This document shows positions 60,831-64,000 of a DNA stretch of 64,000 nt, in pieces. This DNA comes from Kluyvera intermedia (GTDB taxonomy: Bacteria > Pseudomonadota > Gammaproteobacteria > Enterobacterales > Enterobacteriaceae). Position 1 is the first letter of the stretch. Every line of letters begins with the position of its first letter. The stretch is taken from positions 806,001-870,000 of the forward strand of contig NZ_CP139986.1 in the NCBI RefSeq assembly GCF_034424175.1, written 5' to 3'. The position numbers were made by a program, and so were the translations under genes. The notes below the pieces were generated by a model. It was not told where the DNA came from. It saw only the letters and a list, made by a program, of their open reading frames with translations, and did no database searches.

Positions 60831-61525
60831 ATCCACACTCCTGTTTCGACCAGTATCGCCAGCACCATCGTGTAGCGGGCGGCGCGCTGTAAGGTGCTGT
60901 CTTGTGGCGCCCAAAGGGTGGTGCGTCTGCGATGCAGGCGAAAGGCTCGCATATCCAGCGCCGCGCCACGAACCACCAGATCGTTTAGCGCGTTATGCGT
61001 AAGCGGCACGATGAGGGCTGGCATGGCCCGCAGGCGTTGATACCAACGCTCATCCAGCGGCACACCGCGTGCACGCTGGGCTTCATGGATAATCGCCAGT
61101 TGACGTCTGAGTTGTTCGACAACCAAAAGCGGGCCTGCAAACAGGTAGGCAATACCCGGTGGTAGACGAGAGGCAAACAGGGCGCGAATAAAGCGCGCTA
61201 CCGGGACGTACTGCATCCACAGTTGCGACGTGGACACAATTGCCAGTATTCGCAGCCACAGGGTAATGGCATCCCTCCAGCGCGCAGGCACGCGCGGCTG
61301 GCCGCTAATCCACTCGGTCAACCAGCCGCCGTGCACCAGCCACAGGCCAACCCCCAAAGGCACCATCAACCAGACGACATATTTCGCCCGATGGCGCGAG
61401 GCCTTCATGCACAGCAACACCAGGAATACCGCCGCGCTGTAAACGTAAAGCGGCGCTCCGGTTGGTAGCAGTAGCGTAGAGCACGCGGCGAGTGCCCACA
61501 GGGTGAGCGACGTGAACGGGTGCAT
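60818..61525 (-). CDS. ECF transporter transmembrane coupling protein EcfT
   Basis: EcfT couples the two ATPases to the substrate-binding S component. The 235-residue product has four to five hydrophobic segments in the N-terminal part and cytoplasmic coupling helices with the AxR-type motifs AQRARGVPLDERW near 152-164 and AALDMRAFRLHRRR near 192-205, which fit the grooves of the ATPases. It starts MHPFTSLTLWALAACST, directly after the S-component stop. Confidence 0.85.
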   Translation of the reverse strand: MHPFTSLTLWALAACSTLLLPTGAPLYVYSAAVFLVLLCMKASRHRAKYVVWLMVPLGVGLWLVHGGWLTEWISGQPRVPARWRDAITLWLRILAIVSTSQLWMQYVPVARFIRALFASRLPPGIAYLFAGPLLVVEQLRRQLAIIHEAQRARGVPLDERWYQRLRAMPALIVPLTHNALNDLVVRGAALDMRAFRLHRRRTTLWAPQDSTLQRAARYTMVLAILVETGVWIWLR

Positions 61526-62104
61526 TTAGCGCACAGCGGACATGGTTGGGAAATGACGCGTGGTGCGCAGCGGTAGCTGGCGCAACAGCATCCAGACAAT
61601 CAGTGCCGTCAAAATTTTATCCACCAGATTGGCGCCGATCACGGTGATAGCCACCGACTCAACCAGACCTTCGCCGACGGAATGCATCCAGGCGACGAAT
61701 AAATCGGCCCCACTGCCGGTGACGCCGCCAAACAATGTGGTACGGATAGGAACCGCAATGAGGGTCACTGCAAGGGTAATCACTACGCCGCTTGCCACCA
61801 CTTTAGGCAGGGTGCGAAACCATCCGGCCCGCGCTAACCATCCGGCGACCAGACCAATCACCATCGCCACCGGGGCGAAAGCGGCGGCGATAGGATCGGT
61901 TAATAACCCCCACAGCAGATTGGTCAATAACCCCGTTAACATGCCGACGACTGGGCCCAACAAAACTGCGCTGATAAGGGTACCGATGGAGTCGAGAAAA
62001 ATGGGTAATTTCAACATGCTGATCAGTTGTCCTGCGACCATGTTAATGGCGATGGCAATAACAATCAGCACCAAAGACTGGCTGGAAAATTGGCGACGTG
62101 CCAT
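61526..62104 (-). CDS. ECF transporter S (substrate-binding) component, substrate unknown
   Basis: This is a 192-residue, six-helix membrane protein. LPIFLDSIGTLISAVLLGPV near 34-53 followed by VGMLTGLLTNLLWGL is typical of several ECF S-component families, and it is encoded directly upstream of EcfT. The substrate cannot be read from sequence. No riboswitch I recognise precedes the operon. It probably imports a vitamin or cofactor precursor at low concentration. Confidence 0.82.
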   Translation of the reverse strand: MARRQFSSQSLVLIVIAIAINMVAGQLISMLKLPIFLDSIGTLISAVLLGPVVGMLTGLLTNLLWGLLTDPIAAAFAPVAMVIGLVAGWLARAGWFRTLPKVVASGVVITLAVTLIAVPIRTTLFGGVTGSGADLFVAWMHSVGEGLVESVAITVIGANLVDKILTALIVWMLLRQLPLRTTRHFPTMSAVR

Positions 62105-62128
62105 ATAAAACCTCTTATTGATGACGTG

Positions 62129-62554
62129 TTAGCGGGAGGAAATAACCAGTTCGTCGTAGCCGGACACGACGCAGGGCTGGCGGCTGAATGCCAGTTCCGA
62201 TAATTCGCCGAGCACCAATTCAAGCGTGGTGCGCACGGTGCATCCAGGCATCATGTGGCCGCCCCGCATTGTGCCCTGCGCGTCGGAAACGCTCAGATGA
62301 AGATGCTCGCCGGTGAGTTCGAGCGTGCCATTTAAGGAGATGACCTCCCAGGTGCCGGTAATAAACGTAGTGTCGTCTTGTCCGGCAAAGCGCAGGGCTA
62401 CATCGGTCAGGCTTCCGGTACAACCCGCTATCCAGGCGGCCTTGAGCTGGTGTTGCTGTACGAAAGCATGGAGCTGGGAAAACACTTCCTGGCCTGGGAG
62501 TAAACGCAATGCATAAAAGCGGGCATCTGACGAATGAGGATGGATGATGGTCAT
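62129..62554 (-). CDS. PPC (DUF296) domain protein, first gene of the ECF operon
   Basis: This is a 141-residue single-domain protein of the plant and prokaryote conserved (PPC/DUF296) family. The signature is HLHLSVSDAQGTMRGGHMMPGCTVRTTLELVL (split here at residue 82-113); the histidines could bind a metal. FYALRLLPGQEVFSQLHAFV opens the domain. Function is unknown in bacteria. The start MTIIHPHSSDARFYALRL has GGAG ten bases upstream. Being co-transcribed with an ECF importer suggests binding or processing of the imported compound. Confidence 0.82.
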   Translation of the reverse strand: MTIIHPHSSDARFYALRLLPGQEVFSQLHAFVQQHQLKAAWIAGCTGSLTDVALRFAGQDDTTFITGTWEVISLNGTLELTGEHLHLSVSDAQGTMRGGHMMPGCTVRTTLELVLGELSELAFSRQPCVVSGYDELVISSR

Positions 62555-62927
62555 GGTTGAAGGACTCCGAGACTCGGACGTAGCGCAGATGATATACACG
62601 CGGGTTAACAGGCTCTCTGATATAAATCAGGATTTTTGCTCTGGCAACGAAGTATTATTGCTACGCTTATTCACGATTCTGGAATATGGAATAAATACAG
62701 CGGTAAAGGGCGTGAAAGTGTGACGCATGTCAGATAACCGCGTTCTATGGCTGGACAAACATTCCTTTTATTCCTTGTTTCGCTTATTCTAGCTGAAGCG
62801 TTTCAGTTGGCAATTTGTTCAACATTTAACCAATCAGTCACTGTTTGTGGCAGGTAAGGTTTCCCTGAACGTGTGGCTGCATTACTCTGTGAGCCACTTT
62901 GCATCGGGAAAGCCTTGCAGGAGATCT
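62555..62927. promoter_or_regulatory. Divergent ECF-operon/epd region
   Basis: This 373-bp gap holds both promoters. A 13-base palindrome TCCGAGACTCGGA (62566-62578) overlaps the ribosome site of the PPC gene and might be an operator or a masking hairpin. For epd a GGAG lies seven bases before the ATG. AT-rich stretches around 62630-62700 and 62760-62830 could carry promoters, but I cannot define them. Confidence 0.45.
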
Positions 62928-63956
62928 ATGACCGTACGCGTAGCGATTAATGGCTTCGGTCGCATTGGACGTAACGTGGTTCGTGCTTTGTATGAATCCG
63001 GACGTCGTGCGGAAATCACCGTGGTGGCAATCAACGAACTGGCAGATGCTGCCGGCATCGCGCATTTGTTGAAATATGACACCAGCCATGGGCGCTTTGC
63101 CTGGGATGTTCGCCAGGAGCGAGAACAGCTCTACGTCGGCGATGATACCATCCGTCTTCTGCACGAGCGCTCAATAGACGCGCTACCCTGGCGTGAACTG
63201 TCGGTTGATGTCGTGCTCGACTGCACCGGTGTATACGGTAGCCGTGAGGACGGTGAAGCGCATATCGCCGCAGGCGCGAAGAAGGTGCTCTTTTCACATC
63301 CTGGCAGCAACGACCTCGATGCCACCGTTGTGTTTGGTGTTAACGAACATGAACTGCGCGCCGAACACCGTATTGTGTCCAACGCCTCCTGTACCACGAA
63401 TTGCATAATCCCCGTCATCAAATTGTTAGATGATGCCTACGGCATTGAATCGGGCACGGTCACGACTATCCATTCCGCGATGCATGACCAGCAGGTGATT
63501 GACGCCTATCACCCGGATTTACGCCGCACACGCGCGGCAAGCCAATCTATCATTCCTGTCGACACCAAACTTGCGGCGGGCATCGCCCGTATTTTCCCGC
63601 AGTTTAGCGACCGTTTTGAGGCGATTGCAGTGCGTGTGCCGACCATCAACGTGACGGCTATTGACCTGAGCGTGACGGTGAAGAAACCTGTAAAAGCCCA
63701 TGAAGTCAACCAGTTGCTGCAAAAAGCAGCACAGGATGCATTTCATGGTATAGTTGACTATACGGAATTACCGTTGGTCTCGACTGATTTTAATCACGAT
63801 CCGCATAGTGCCATTGTTGATGGCACGCAGACGCGGGTGAGTGGAGCGCATCTGATCAAAACATTGGTCTGGTGCGATAACGAATGGGGCTTTGCTAACC
63901 GAATGATCGACACGACGTTAGCAATGGCTGCTATTGGTTTCAGGCTCGACGCTTAA
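62928..63956 (+). CDS. epd: D-erythrose-4-phosphate dehydrogenase Epd
   Basis: Epd oxidises erythrose-4-phosphate to 4-phosphoerythronate, the first step of pyridoxal phosphate biosynthesis. The 342-residue GAPDH-like enzyme starts MTVRVAINGFGRIGRNVVRA with the NAD site and has the nucleophilic cysteine in IVSNASCTTNCIIPVIKLL near 149-167 and RVPTINVTAIDLSV near 237. It is followed at 40 bases by pgk, as in K-12. TktA upstream supplies erythrose-4-phosphate. Confidence 0.97.
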   Translation: MTVRVAINGFGRIGRNVVRALYESGRRAEITVVAINELADAAGIAHLLKYDTSHGRFAWDVRQEREQLYVGDDTIRLLHERSIDALPWRELSVDVVLDCTGVYGSREDGEAHIAAGAKKVLFSHPGSNDLDATVVFGVNEHELRAEHRIVSNASCTTNCIIPVIKLLDDAYGIESGTVTTIHSAMHDQQVIDAYHPDLRRTRAASQSIIPVDTKLAAGIARIFPQFSDRFEAIAVRVPTINVTAIDLSVTVKKPVKAHEVNQLLQKAAQDAFHGIVDYTELPLVSTDFNHDPHSAIVDGTQTRVSGAHLIKTLVWCDNEWGFANRMIDTTLAMAAIGFRLDA

Positions 63957-63995
63957 GCGTCGACAAAACTTTAAGTATCAACGAGAGGATTCACC

Positions 63996-64000
63996 ATGTC
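63996..64000 (+). CDS. pgk: Phosphoglycerate kinase (first codons only)
   Basis: Only ATG TC is inside the window, preceded by GAGAGGA at 63983-63989 as ribosome site. The identification rests on the epd-pgk order of E. coli and on the start MS; the sequence itself is too short to prove it. Confidence 0.7.

Noticed and set aside
59503..62554. Naming the ECF substrate (for example a queuosine precursor, thiamine or cobalamin)
   Set aside because: S-component sequence alone does not decide, and no riboswitch or biosynthetic neighbour supports a choice.
1..64000. CRISPR array
   Set aside because: No series of regularly spaced direct repeats was seen; the only multi-copy repeats are the two hairpin elements and the cit promoter repeats.

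Overview
The window looks like a chromosome segment of an enterobacterium close to Citrobacter, Salmonella and Escherichia. The block from yqgA and speC to epd and pgk has the gene order and near-identical proteins of the E. coli K-12 speC-nupG-mltC-yggX-mutY-trmB-yggL-yggN ... hemW-rdgB-yggUTS-yggR ... yqgF-yqgE-gshB-rsmE-endA-sprT-galP-metK-speA-speB ... loiP-tktA ... epd-pgk region. Blocks absent from K-12 (citrate lyase cluster, TRAP transporter, CsgD-like regulator, OprD-type porin, ECF transporter) sit between these genes. I favour Citrobacter, but genus is inference.

Positions 1-15118 are a type VI secretion (T6SS) island abutting the 3' end of a tRNA-Phe gene (15119-15194), a classic island integration site. 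On the minus strand lie tssB, tssC, tssE, tssF, tssG, tagH and the start of tssJ, running out of the window on the left. On the plus strand, after a 0.6 kb AT-rich divergent region, come hcp, vgrG, a DUF4123 adaptor, an unrecognised large cargo protein, a secreted partner protein and a PAAR tip protein. tssC carries a one-base frameshift, so the machine may be inactive unless this is a sequence error. A decayed second tssC-like fragment lies between tssB and tssC, and a decayed YD-repeat (Rhs-type) fragment lies after PAAR.

Positions 15300-28570 carry yqgA, speC and a complete citrate uptake and cleavage cluster: a CitA/CitB-type two-component system, a 2-hydroxycarboxylate carrier of CitW type, a fumarylacetoacetase-fold enzyme and citCDEFXG. 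No sodium-pumping oxaloacetate decarboxylase (oadGAB) is present here. The cluster ends in a paired-hairpin repeat, a second copy of which lies between speA and speB.

Positions 28700-47700 are mostly core housekeeping genes: nucleoside uptake, murein turnover, DNA and tRNA maintenance, PLP and glutathione metabolism. Two accessory insertions break them: a DctPQM TRAP transporter behind a palindromic operator candidate, and a CsgD-like LuxR regulator split by a one-base shift at a run of seven A. Positions 47700-64000 hold galP (with CRP-like and GalR-like sites), metK, yqgB, speA, speB, an OprD-type porin, loiP, tktA, a five-gene ECF transporter and PPC-domain operon, epd and the first codons of pgk.

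The best candidate for undescribed biology is the toxin and immunity-like pair at 11394-13960, loaded between a DUF4123 adaptor and a PAAR protein. All assignments come from reading the sequence and from recalled family knowledge; no database search was run.
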